Shown piece by piece: positions 46,001 through 56,576 of a DNA stretch of 64,000 bases (its first letter is position 1; every line of letters begins with the position of its first letter). Made by a program: the position numbers and the translations under genes. The notes under the pieces were generated by a model. It was not told the DNA's origin, ran no database searches, and saw only the letters and a list, made by a program, of their open reading frames with translations. The stretch comes from Trichuris trichiura (lineage: Eukaryota > Nematoda > Enoplea > Trichinellida > Trichuridae), in contig JBAJFE010000026.1 in assembly GCA_037903355.1 (NCBI GenBank), positions 1,984,001-2,048,000 on the forward strand, given 5' to 3'.

Positions 46001-49000
46001 TATTCGCTTTATAGCGTCGTCTACGCTGTCCAGTTCACGATCAACGCCTGCAACGGTGGTAAAGGTACGTACCAGCCTGACCAGTGCGTGATTTCGTACC
46101 TTTATTGGGAATGATGACTCCGTCATTCGCAGCTTTTTCGTGGTCAAAAGAAGTTTGAAAAAAGAGTAAGTCAGCTTCAATGTCAGGAAATGAACCTTGA
46201 CCAAGTAGCCCTAGCAACAAGCTGGACCTAGGAGATATTATCTACTTTAGGAGGGAGGAAAGCTAACTATCGTACCCATTTCGCTTACTGGACTTGAGCG
46301 GAGATTTTCTGGAAAGCGTCGTAAATGTGCTTCGCCGTATCAAAACCTTTGATAAGAGCAAGGAAGTCAGTTAATTTTCGTTTGTTATATTTGTCAACTT
46401 CGAAAAAAACCGCCCGACATTCCGGGTGATCCGTGCCAGGTGCTTTAATAGCTAAGGAGTGCATTCTAGAAAGAGACAAATTGAAAACAAGGTAGAACGC
46501 TTGAATAGAGCTCACTTTTGCAGAAGCCTTTCCAAATCTGGAATCGCTTGCAGCCTAGTGCATGTATAGTCCAAGAATTCGGGCAGCTTTATCAAGTCAT
46601 CTACTGCTTTTTGACGCTCTACTATCGCTTGGATGTCGTACAATGGATTGCACAACCAAAACCGCAAAAGCCTTTTCCCTAAGAAAAGCTGTTTATCCAG
46701 CTAGCCAAGCACATAATCATACCAGCAGCAGTTAGACACAAGTCCAGCTCGTCAGATAAAGTTGTATACAACGGATCCGTATATGGCAGTCGTACAACAT
46801 CTAAGTTTCTCAAGGTAATCTCATCCATAATCATATACTTCTTTTGCAAAGGAATGGCGCTACTTTGGTCCGACCTGGAAATGTCCGGTGGCTCATACAA
46901 GTTAATTTTTTTCAATTCCAAGATATCGTGATCGATTTTACATTCTTTCAAATACCTAAATCAAGCATTTTGTTTCAGGCGCGTGAAGGAAGCCTTTGTC
47001 AAATTTCTACCATATTATAGCCCCAAAAGAGGACAAGCACAACGTATGGTCGAGAGAAGCTGTTGTCCCAACGAGGTCAGATTTATCCAGCAAGTTTTCC
47101 AGAGTCAGCGGCCAGTTCACCCTGCCATCGTTAGTGTCGCCGAAGTAGCCTCCCTTGGCTAAGCTTCGCAACGTATCCGAGGAAGAGCAAAACTGTGTTT
47201 TCGGCAGGAGACCTTCGCGCGGTATGTTAACTAGGCTTTGTTTGAACATTGCCATAACTTCCGGAGAAAGCTTACCACGTGGGAACAGTATCTGTAAAAG
47301 CGAAAGTGTTTGCTGAACGTACTGACCCATTTGGATTACCTGAGCTGGAGGAAATGTAGCGAAAATTGTTCTGAGACGTGAAAGCGAAGCGTCGTCGTCA
47401 AATTCGCTTAGCTAAAAGTTTATAGGTTCGTCGAATAAAAAAAATATCTCCAGATTCTTACATAAATTTGTCCAACAGATGCGTTCACAAAACAAGCACC
47501 TATCCTTCTCCCATGAGCCGGTTCTTTGAGCTAAAAATGTGCATATTACAAGCCATAATCTGCCATCTTGGAATCAAGGCACCCTTTCGCATATTGCAGT
47601 AAGGTAGAACGCATCGGCGGTTTCTTCATCCCCTTCGAGGTAACTGTACATCTTTGTTGCTCGAGTAACAATTCGGCAAATTTCACGTCTCACTACTCTA
47701 TCTTTAGTAGCTAAGCATTCTGAAACCGTACAGGTTCATCGTGTAAAAATTTTCTTGAAGTAACACAGAGATAAAGGTCAGAATAAATTAAAAAACTAAG
47801 TACTGACATTAATAGCTATGGGCAAATGAGAACATCAGCGCAGCGTGTGTATTGGCCCGAACAGATTCAAAGAAATGAACTTAAGAGATCTCCATTTACC
47901 CATAAAAAACCATTCACCCGTCAAGAATTTTCTTAAAATTAAAAATACATGCGACTGCATCCAACCTTTAAATGCTATAGCGTTTACTCAATCACATATG
48001 CCAATTAAAAATGAATGCTCACCTTTTTGGGCCCGCTTTTCCATCGCTTCCGGAGTTTCCGTCTGCTCCACACGTGCAACTTTATACCCCCTTTCAATTA
48101 GCCGATCCGCAAAGCGATTCAAAGCGGATTCTGGAAAGCCACAGTGAGCATAATCACCCTGCCACAAAAATAGAACATTAATTCATTTGTCTGCATTATT
48201 TCGTGAATAGCTTTAACGGACCTTCATATAAGTGAGGTTTAGGCACTTCGCAGCAATAACGGCATCCATATGGTACAGTTCGTAAAACTTTCCAACCTCA
48301 AAGACATATAATAAAAGAGTCGCTCAAACGGCATTGTCTTTCACTTTGAAAAATAAGATCGTATCAAAATTTGCTGCCTTCATTTGCCACCACTGACGAT
48401 GACCCGGTGTTTGAGATTTAAGGAACGATGGAGGGACATAAAGAGTGTGTCCATCATATTCAGGGTCGTCTGCTCGCCGCCTCTCTACATCCCTATAACC
48501 GAGGCGAACGTAAGGCAATGCATCAAGAAACCATCTTTACATTATATTTTCTGGCTTCAAAAAGTCGAAACCTAAGTGACGAAATGCTGGCGTAGAATCG
48601 CCATTGTCATTGTATTTATGTATCTAAAAGAAAGACTGCTTTTACGAATAGCTTTGAAGTGTTGAAATCAAACCATGTCATCTTCAGCTCTTGAAAAAGA
48701 CTTCATTGACATGCTATACTCTGACATAACGCTACTGTTCATAGTGTCGTGCATGCTGCTATCGGCATTTGATTGAAACGAAAACGATGTTATTTTTTCA
48801 GTTGTATCATTTGCAGAAATATTGCATGCATCATCAGGCAGGCTTTCCAAGCATTCCAAATCGCCATCTTGGTGCCGCAAATCCTGAAACGTACACTGCA
48901 AGTTGAATAAATAGTATAATTAAAAAAATGTTGGACCTCGCGCTCGTCATACTGTTCTGAACATTCGAGATGACCGCTCTCCTGTATTCGAGATATTTTA

Positions 49001-49419
49001 CACTCATCTTCATCCAAGTCCGAGTCACTTTCGACAACCAAGTTGCGCTTGAACTTTCCTCGTGTCGTTACATTCCCGTTTCTCCTAGCAACTAAAATAG
49101 TTTTTACGTTAGCTACTGAACAGGAATACGCCTGTTCTTCTTCACTTGGAGACAAACATTCCCCATCCGTCGATGATACGAACAATCGCTCTAACGTTTC
49201 AGCGCTATGCGTGTCCTTTGACCCTGAATGTTAAAGAATTTTCCAAAATGCCTACAAGAATAGGAAAAAAATACACGTACGAGGCGACGACGAGCATCTT
49301 TTGCCGGCAAAACTGGTGGAATTTTTCTTTCTGTCAACGGATGGGTTAGGAGAAGGGGAATTTGCTGCTGTCGAACCAAAGAACGAAAGCAGACTCGTCT
49401 GTCTTGCGTCTGACTGCAT
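43005..49419 (-). CDS. MSH6: DNA mismatch repair protein MSH6
   Basis: 24 exons give 1183 residues: 49419-49281, 49223-48937, 48895-48674, 48623-48541, 48492-48345, 48296-48222, 48158-48023, 47719-47583, 47530-47462, 47411-47340, 47291-47011, 46955-46723, 46678-46516, 46465-46289, 46227-46100, 46047-45947, 45898-45777, 45732-45619, 45562-45439, 45282-45184, 43801-43612, 43559-43315, 43257-43123, 43076-43005. MSH6 pairs with MSH2 to detect single-base mismatches and small loops. A PCNA-binding PIP box lies at residues 7-14 (QTSLLSFF), then an acidic linker without a PWWP domain. The mismatch-wedge motif [11 protein letters not shown] has F297 and E299. Connector, lever (FDHEKA) and clamp regions follow in order. 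The ATPase shows Walker [11 protein letters not shown] (981-990), Walker [15 protein letters not shown] near 1059-1072 and STHYH at 1094-1098. The Walker A third residue is Ala where Pro is usual. All junctions keep phase. One intron is 1.4 kb. Confidence 0.95.
43802..45183. other. 1.4-kb intron of MSH6
   Basis: No exon is needed or seen between the flanking MSH6 exons, which join in phase just before the Walker A motif. AT-rich and unremarkable. Confidence 0.6.
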
Positions 49420-49954
49420 GCCTATAGCGCAATAACTCCAAGAGCAATAGACAAACGTGCTGTAGCTTAGTCAACTAGGATTCCTGAAACCAAAGCGTTA
49501 AGGCGTAGCCGGCCATAATGAATAACAAGATGTTACGACTAGCATTGTGAGCGAACTTGGCACGGAATGCTTTGGAATTACCACGATCAGTCCTACGTCT
49601 AGGTAGCCTCGTATTTTAGCTTCTTCTGGTTTCTTAGTTCAGCGGCAACAACAAATACAGTAGGCAAATGATTTACATGCTTATGCAATACAGTTTATAA
49701 CATTTTGATATTCCTAATAATTTATCAAACGAGCTCGATAAAGTCCCAAAGTGTTATTATAGGTGCAGACCAAAGTCAAAAAACAGTTGCTACACTCCGA
49801 CTGCTTCACATAGGGGAACCTACATTCTATTAAAGATACTGTATAGCCCTCCTTGTCGTTTCCTAGTTTGTCTGTATTTCGTGTATACTGGACCTTTCAT
49901 TAAGGCTTGGCTGCACTTGTCCGATGCGTTAAAATTTTTGGCAACTTCTTGCGG
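49420..49954. promoter_or_regulatory. Shared upstream region between MSH6 and the TAP26-like gene
   Basis: 535 bp lie between the start codons of two divergent genes, so both promoters must be here or in 5' UTR introns. No clear TATA element or spliced-leader acceptor can be assigned with confidence. Confidence 0.4.
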
Positions 49955-52078
49955 ATGTCGAAAGAAAAGGGATTTGTCAAGCAAAGTTTCGTTGGGAAGT
50001 ACGCTGTCGCTTGTAGTCGTAATTTTTTTCTCTTTCTTCTAATTTTATCTTTTCTTGAAGAAAGAAGAGAAAACTCCACACTTACGAAAAAGCTAGACTT
50101 GCGTACGAACGAATACAGAAGGAGAAGAAACAAAAGAAATTGGTAACTTTGATGAGCTATCTTTTATGTTATGCGTTGTGCTGTCTCCTAAAGTAGTGAT
50201 TTTCGAAAATATCATTGGTTTAAACATTGAGGAGAGAGAAAGTAAAGGAAAGATGGGTGATGCTCGGGCTAGCACTTTGACTTGGAATTTAAATAATGTG
50301 TGTTCTTTTGCTTCTTTTCTTTGTCTAGAGTATGTTACCATGTTTTATACATTACAGTTAAGTTGTAAGGGCAGCGTAAGACTTGTTATATATCCAGAGG
50401 CGACTAATTTTAAAAATTAAGAGGTTTTAACCGAAGAAGCTTAGAAGGTGTTGTTTCAGCCGGCCTCTGTTCGAATCTGAAGTGAATTTTGTACAAAAAG
50501 TTTAAAGATAGTTATGCGGAGAGGCATTTACTGTTGGGATCGTAATGAACCACGAAGACCATTTATGCCGGCCTTTCCAAGTACAAGTCGCAAGTATGCA
50601 ACTCCGAAAAGGTACCTAAGCGCTTGGTCACCACAGAGATTTTGTATTTTTACTCGTGCAACCATTTCTAAGGCGCTACGTTTGGAGAACTCAGGTACCT
50701 TCCAGTCGGTTTGCCAATTCCTCAGTTTCACGGGCATTGAAAATCGTCAGCAAATACCGGTTGCGCCGAAGGCTCCCTCGCAACGGAGCGGCTAAATCGC
50801 ATTTTCCACATATTCCGACTGCTCGTTTTGAAATACATGAACGAAACAGCTTGAAATTAGCCAATGTTCGATCAAGATACGTACTCAGGCGTAGCACCTT
50901 GTCTTCCCGTTACAAGTTTCGACGACATCGAAGTTACGGTGGTTTGCCGCGATCTCCTGCAGCTATACGATTATCTCGACAGCGGCATCGTGCGCAGACC
51001 AATGCATCATTATTAGCAGCGAACAAATTGTTAAAAAGCACTAAAGCGAACGTTTGGCGTCAGAAAAGCCGGCATACGTTGGAACGGAAAAAAGAATGTT
51101 TGTTTTTCAATAAGTATGGGCGGTGTTTTCGCGGCGAAAAGTGTTTCTTTCAACATGATCCAGATAAAGTGCGTATTTGCACAAAATTTTCGCTTGGAAA
51201 ATGTCAGGATAATGATTGCCGTTATCGACACGTTTATAACAGAGATCACATGCCAGTGTGTCAGTTTTTTCGCAAGGGTTTATGTAAAAATGTCCTTTGC
51301 CCTTACTTGCATATGGAAAACGCAGATGCTGAAAAGCATAATGAATCGAGTGGCAGTCAAGCGGATTCAAGTTCCAAAAAAGTGGCAGCAAGTTCAGCCC
51401 TCACTGTTACCAGTCGCAAAACAATAAATGGAAGGCTGACCCGTGGGAGTGTTCCCCGTATCTCGTTGACGCGCTGTTCCAAGAAATGGACCTCCCGTTC
51501 TTTAAAGCATTCTAGTAGCCGAGTTCGTCGCGTCCATGCGGCTAAGCATCAAAAGACGGGAGTGAAGAAGAACTGCAGACCAACAGCTTATTATTCGGAG
51601 GGCGTACTTACCTATATCCCTATTCCAAACGTTGATGAGAGTGAAGATCAGGATGAGACTGATGGTGAAATGCATTTCCCAGATAGACCTATTCTTATTT
51701 CTGATTTAATTCCGCCAGTGATTGAGCTGCCAGACGATATTCGCATTCTGATTCAGCAAGATGTCGATCACCTCAATGACATTTTACATTAAACAGTTTG
51801 AGCAGTGCCTCACGCGTAGTCGGTGCAGCTTGGGGGACAGTTGATGACAAAATAAACACAACAATCGATGTCATTTTTCTCCGCGAATGTTCAGCCGGTA
51901 TTTTCAGGAAAAAGAGCAGCGCGAAAAAAAGCGCAAAGAAGCTTTGATTCGCTCTAGGCAAGACAGAATGAAGAAGGACAAGCTGCTGCGAAAACGTACA
52001 CGAAAAGGTCAACCCGCCCTCGGGCTTCAAATAGAATATTTGTTATCGAAGATTGAAAAACAAGCAAAAGGCAAATAA
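49955..52078 (+). CDS. TAP26/CCDC59-like small basic protein, likely ribosome biogenesis factor
   Basis: Three exons (49955-49998, 50061-50142, 51908-52078) join in phase to 98 residues. The N terminus has GFVKQSFVGK, matching the AFVGS-type motif of CCDC59. The middle is a basic coiled coil (KARLAYERIQKEKKQKK). The C terminus carries RKGQPALGLQIEYLLSKI, close to the KKGQPNLNVQMEYLLQKI end of human CCDC59 (TAP26), which is related to the yeast rRNA-processing factor Fyv7. At 98 residues it is less than half the vertebrate length. The second intron is 1.77 kb and holds a complete gene on the same strand. Role in rRNA processing is inferred from family. Confidence 0.75.
50514..51792 (+). CDS. 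CCCH zinc-finger protein resembling ZC3H3
   Basis: Two exons (50514-50611 and 50673-51792) give 405 residues. The first 170 are strongly basic (many Arg) with KYRLRRR- and RYVWR-type blocks as in ZC3H3. Three CCCH fingers follow at about residues 174-260, with spacings C-x8-C-x5-C-x3-H, C-x7-C-x4-C-x3-H and C-x7-C-x4-C-x3-H, in the typical ZC3H3 wording CLFFNKYGRC, ICTKFSLGKC and VCQFFRKGLC. Known ZC3H3 has five fingers, so two seem lost. The tail is basic, then acidic (DESEDQDETDGEM), ending DHLNDILH. ZC3H3 links polyadenylation to mRNA export. The whole gene lies inside the second intron of the TAP26-like gene on the same strand. The start could also lie in an unseen upstream exon. Confidence 0.8.
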
Positions 52079-52298
52079 TCGCAATTTTGTTTGCCACTTT
52101 TCACCATGTCCATTGTTGTTACGCTTTGCTTTGTTTGAAAGTAAACTTGTTTGTCAGATGTTCGTTGTTCACGATGGACAATACGTATGTGCCACTTCTT
52201 GCCCTGTTTGAAATTTGAATTTATTTTCCAACTAACTGTACGACTTACAGATTTTATGCGACGCTCATCCATAGTCAAGGTGTAGCAATTTGAAGTGT

Positions 52299-55288
52299 AT
52301 GCGTTCACTGGTCAACTACTTTCGATTGTTGCTGTGTTGTGGCAGAAGAATTTTAGTCAAAATGGGAGAAAATGTAGCGGAGCATAACAATGTCTTTGAC
52401 GAACTACCTTTGAAGAGAGTTAGACAGGAGGTGAGACAGCGGCATTGCAACTTGAACATTTCAACACAATCAGAAGTTTGTGCATGTCAGCAACTTTGTT
52501 ACTTAAAAGCAACAATTCTGGCGGTGTAAAGATTTCTTCATTTATAGTTAGTGAGCAATTGTCATAATGGAACAGCGTTAATCGAAGTGGAAAACAGTTG
52601 TTTGAAACTACGTTTCCAGAAAAAGCTTGAGCCTAATCCGTGATAAGCCTAACATTTTTAAATGATCATCACTATATTGAGGCTGCAACGGTGTTCCACT
52701 GAAAAGATTAACAGAAGTACTTATGATGACTTTGTTCCTATGTTTAAAAAAAAAGCTATAAATCGCTAGGCAGTCTCAAACCGTTTGAGATGTTATAGCG
52801 AGCTAGTTTTCTATTCAACTGCCGTGCTATTTTCCAGCGTATTTTTACCGATGATTCGTAGCGCGAATATACTAAGTCTTACGTTAAGCTTTTTACTAGA
52901 AATTATACCACCGAAGCTTTAAGGCTGAAAAGGCCTCATTTTCACTTGACAGTTTAACTTGTCAGTTCTCGGAAGTTCAGTGTTGACCTAAGTGTGTAAT
53001 GAACAATCCTTTTCAATTTGGGGCAATTTAAGAGCAATACGGAAAATTCAGAAGCGGGAGAAGCAAAGGATACTGAATTTGTGAGGAGGAAAAAGTTGAA
53101 GTATGCTCTTCTGCTCGCTTATCGTGGTAAGGCTTATCACGGCATGCAGATGTGAGTTTTTATCATTTGGAGTATTTATTGTTGCTCTTTCTAATGTTGT
53201 AGCAACCAAGAGACGCCGACAATTGAATATTACCTTTTCGACGCACTAAAAAAGTTAAATTATATTACTGAAGAGCAAGCACGAAAGCCCAGCTGCTTTA
53301 AGTTCCAGCGTGCCGCTCGGACAGACAAAGGCGTTTCAGCTGCTCGCCAGGTATGCTCAGTTCAGCTGCCTCTTAAGGAAGACGCTACTGACGAAGCAGT
53401 CACATCTCTAAACCATTTACTTCCTGATGATATAAGAATAATGGGTAAGTTGGCCGTTGTTGTACGTTTCAATGAGTCAGCGTCTGGAATGGGCGCAAGT
53501 TTGGATTCGTAAACCTTTTATGTTTTCCAGCCATACAGCGTACAACCAGAGGTTTCGATAGCAAGAAGTGGTGTGACTCAAGACGGTATTCGTACGTGCT
53601 GCCTGCATTTTGTTTTGCCCCTCTGCAAGAAACGTACGATCCTGACACCTACCATCTTCCAGGTGAAATGGGAACACGCAGTGTCTCTATTAATTGTCAG
53701 CCAACTGTTTCAGATGAAAGTTTGGAAGAGATCAATCGTATATTGCAATATTACGTTGGAACTCATAATTTTTTCAACTTCACTTCCGGAAAGTAAGCTT
53801 AACTGTGCAATTTCTATTTTATTGGTCTATTATTTAGAACTTACATTGAAGAAAGTTCCAAGAGATACATAATGGAATGCAACGTGTGTTTTCACGTTTA
53901 CTCTCCGCATGCGAGTGAAGCAATTCAGTTGCTGTTTTAGTGCTCAAGGCTGCCTGTTATCAACGCTCCGGAATATCTGATTGTTTCCTTTAAAGGGCAA
54001 AGTTTCCTTATTCATCAAATTCGGAAAATGATTGGTTTGTTTTTTCATTGGCTGCATACTACGATCGTTACCTGAGTTGTATTAGGTTTATGCATAAGCA
54101 TTATCAGGGGCCATTGTACTGAAGACTATATGAGGTCTGTTTGGCTTCCAGAACGAGTCTGTCACAAAGTAATTATTCGTAGTAGTTTGTCACTGTTCAG
54201 ATGTTTAGGTCAGAATTCCTATGGCTCCTGCTCTTGGTTTGCTATTGGAGGAGGTAGTCTAGTGACTTTGAGGTAGCTCACCACTGATCATTGTGTTGCT
54301 TTGTTAGCCTTACTTCGCGTGTTACAACCAACGTTACGGAGCAACGCACAAGCCAATATCTTGGGACACCGTTATGGTATATACTGTAATGTGTGTTCAA
54401 TCTTGTTCGAAGGAAGCTTCTTTTAGGAGAAATGCGATCGATTTCGGGAGCAATATATTATTGCCGATATGATTGAAACTGATAAGAAAGAAAAACTGTA
54501 AGTATCAGAATTTTAAGCTGTGGCATATGTAGGACGCTGGCGCGTCAGAAGCATGCCTTTACGACGTAGTCCCTGATCTTTTAATCCAATTTTTCATCAT
54601 AACAGTGAAGTTCACCTGCTGTATCTGCATTTCCGCCATCAGCTTTTTAGTTACCCGCACTTAAGCGCGATACAAATATTTTTGAATAATTTGATAAGCA
54701 ATTGATACGCGTAAGATTTTGAGCCGTGTTGCGAGTATCACGGTGAAGTTTCGAGCGGTTCAGTATGTGTCGTAAATCATGTCTCTATCCATCTTATATT
54801 AAAGGCTGCCAAGATCTTAATCGCTTAGCGCTTGTGCCGACTATAAGACCAGCTGTCACCTTGTCACAAACGTTGTGGTCAGGTAACTCTGACTTTGCTT
54901 AATAACGGCCAAAATAGCGGTACTGGCAGTTCGTATTTTCTAAAAAGAATCATTTTATTTATGGAAAACTTATTTCTGTTGATGTTGAATAGTGACAGCA
55001 GTTAAAGAAGGATGGCTCAACTAAAAAGTCAGATCCTGGAAAATGAGGATACTATTTGTCCCTGTTTCAAAGTTTCGCATGCGCAGCCAACTTTTTGTTA
55101 GTTTCAACTTCTCTTTTGTTGATACGTATACTTTTTGCAGATTTGATGATTGGCTGCGTTACTTGGGGGATACGTTTTGGAAGAAGGATGATAATGAAGA
55201 CAAAGACGACGATCCTTCAGAAGCGGATGTAACTGCAAAGGCAGGTAGATTACGTTGTAAAAGGAGGCTGACGGTGAAAATACCTTAA
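52299..55288 (+). CDS. PUS1: tRNA pseudouridine synthase PUS1
   Basis: Eleven exons join in phase to 436 residues, near the 427 of human PUS1: 52299-52430, 53033-53151, 53203-53444, 53531-53792, 53838-53883, 53941-54034, 54086-54168, 54209-54253, 54308-54376, 54427-54497, 55141-55288. The enzyme converts uridines in tRNA and some other RNAs to pseudouridine. Motifs in order: LAYRGKAYHGMQ, RAARTDKGVSAA with the catalytic D125, SRRYSYVLPAF, GTHNFFNFTSGK, VSFKGQSFLIHQIRKMIG and MAPALGLLLE. The first ATG adds a 21-residue hydrophobic, arginine-containing leader (MRSLVNYFRLLLCCGRR) before a second in-frame ATG at 52362. This looks like the mitochondrial versus nuclear start choice known for human PUS1. 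The last intron (54498-55140) is 643 nt. Confidence 0.92.
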
Positions 55289-56576
55289 GGCCACTACTTG
55301 AAGTGCCCGTTGTCGTCGCAAGGCATCAGTGATTTTCTAATAGGAAATAAATTGGTGTTTATACAATGAAAGTGTTGAAAAGCAGGTATCTTTAGTTCGC
55401 AATTGCTTTTCAGTTCAAATTTCTCATATAGAATAACTGGTAAGGTTAATGTGTGTCTGTTCTGCTGTTGAGAACAAATTGAGGTCTTTCCTATTCGCGC
55501 GTAAAATGAAACGAGGTTGCTTGAAAATTGAACATTTAATCGTCCTCGCATATCTCTTCAGCTATTTCTTCGTCGTTTGGTTAGAGGCGGATCTTTTGAA
55601 ACTTCGTAGCTTCACCGGCATCCTTTCTGCACTTAGCGACCAGAATTGTACTTGCGACGTCCGGACGAGACACGCCGTATACGATATGACTAGCGGTTCT
55701 TCTCCGTGACGTCTGCAATTGAATCTGTTATTTATAACCCTTTGCTTACATGTAGCACATGTTAATTTTTTACTCCATTTTTTACATTAAACAATTAGGC
55801 GTGGCCTGTACAAGCCATGATACGAAATAAAGAGTGTATAGATTCTAACCTTCACTTTTGTCCCCCTTCAGTTATGATAGAGAACGGCGGCAGTAGCGTG
55901 TAGCTTATCCCGTTGTTAGTATGGTGATAAAAATCGGCATGATTTAATGTTTCTGCCCATAATCCGAACAAACTGTAGTCCAGATGTTCAGGTTGTGGAG
56001 TGAAAGGTTGACACATTAAACGGGTGCTTAGCATCAAACAGCTGGTGAGTAATGTACATAGAATTAAAACCAAGTTTTGTTGATCTACGTAACAGCACGC
56101 AGCGTGAGCTTAAATCTAAAATCCTCACTTGCCTTAGTTTAGACTGCCTGCGGTTACCTAGACTAACAGAACATGACTGTAAGTTTACCTGCAATAGTCT
56201 AAACGGATAAGAAAAGCACGGACTGAGGTTGACGTAAAGTAAGAAGATAAGAGACAAAGAAAATATAGAGAAATAAAATAATGTATTAAAAATTAAGCAT
56301 GCAGGGGTAATGAAGAAGGAAGTAATTGTAAATATTAGTTGATTAAAATGATTATTATTTGTAACCTGACAGAATAGATAAAATAAGCGTTGAAAATACT
56401 CAAGAGAGACTAAAAGAGAAGTGAAGGATAGAAAAAGAGAAACCTGAGTTTCGGAAAACTTGAGCAGCTTAAGGGGAAGTTACTAGCGAACCGTACCCAT
56501 TAGCAGTTTAAATTCTACCAGTCTGCGTAAACTTACAAGTTTCAAGGGAAAAGACAAATATACTAAGAAATAACCG
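55289..56576. other. Convergent intergenic gap between PUS1 and the RabGAP gene
   Basis: AATAAA at about 55343 and 55826 may end PUS1. Two short frames are of interest but unproven: a plus-strand ATG frame at 55506-55709 encoding 67 residues with one hydrophobic segment near its N terminus, and a minus-strand frame at 55852-56073. Either could be UTR sequence. Confidence 0.35.

Noticed and set aside
50465..50485. GTTCGAATC resembling a tRNA B box
   Set aside because: No matching A box, anticodon arm or acceptor stem can be folded around it.
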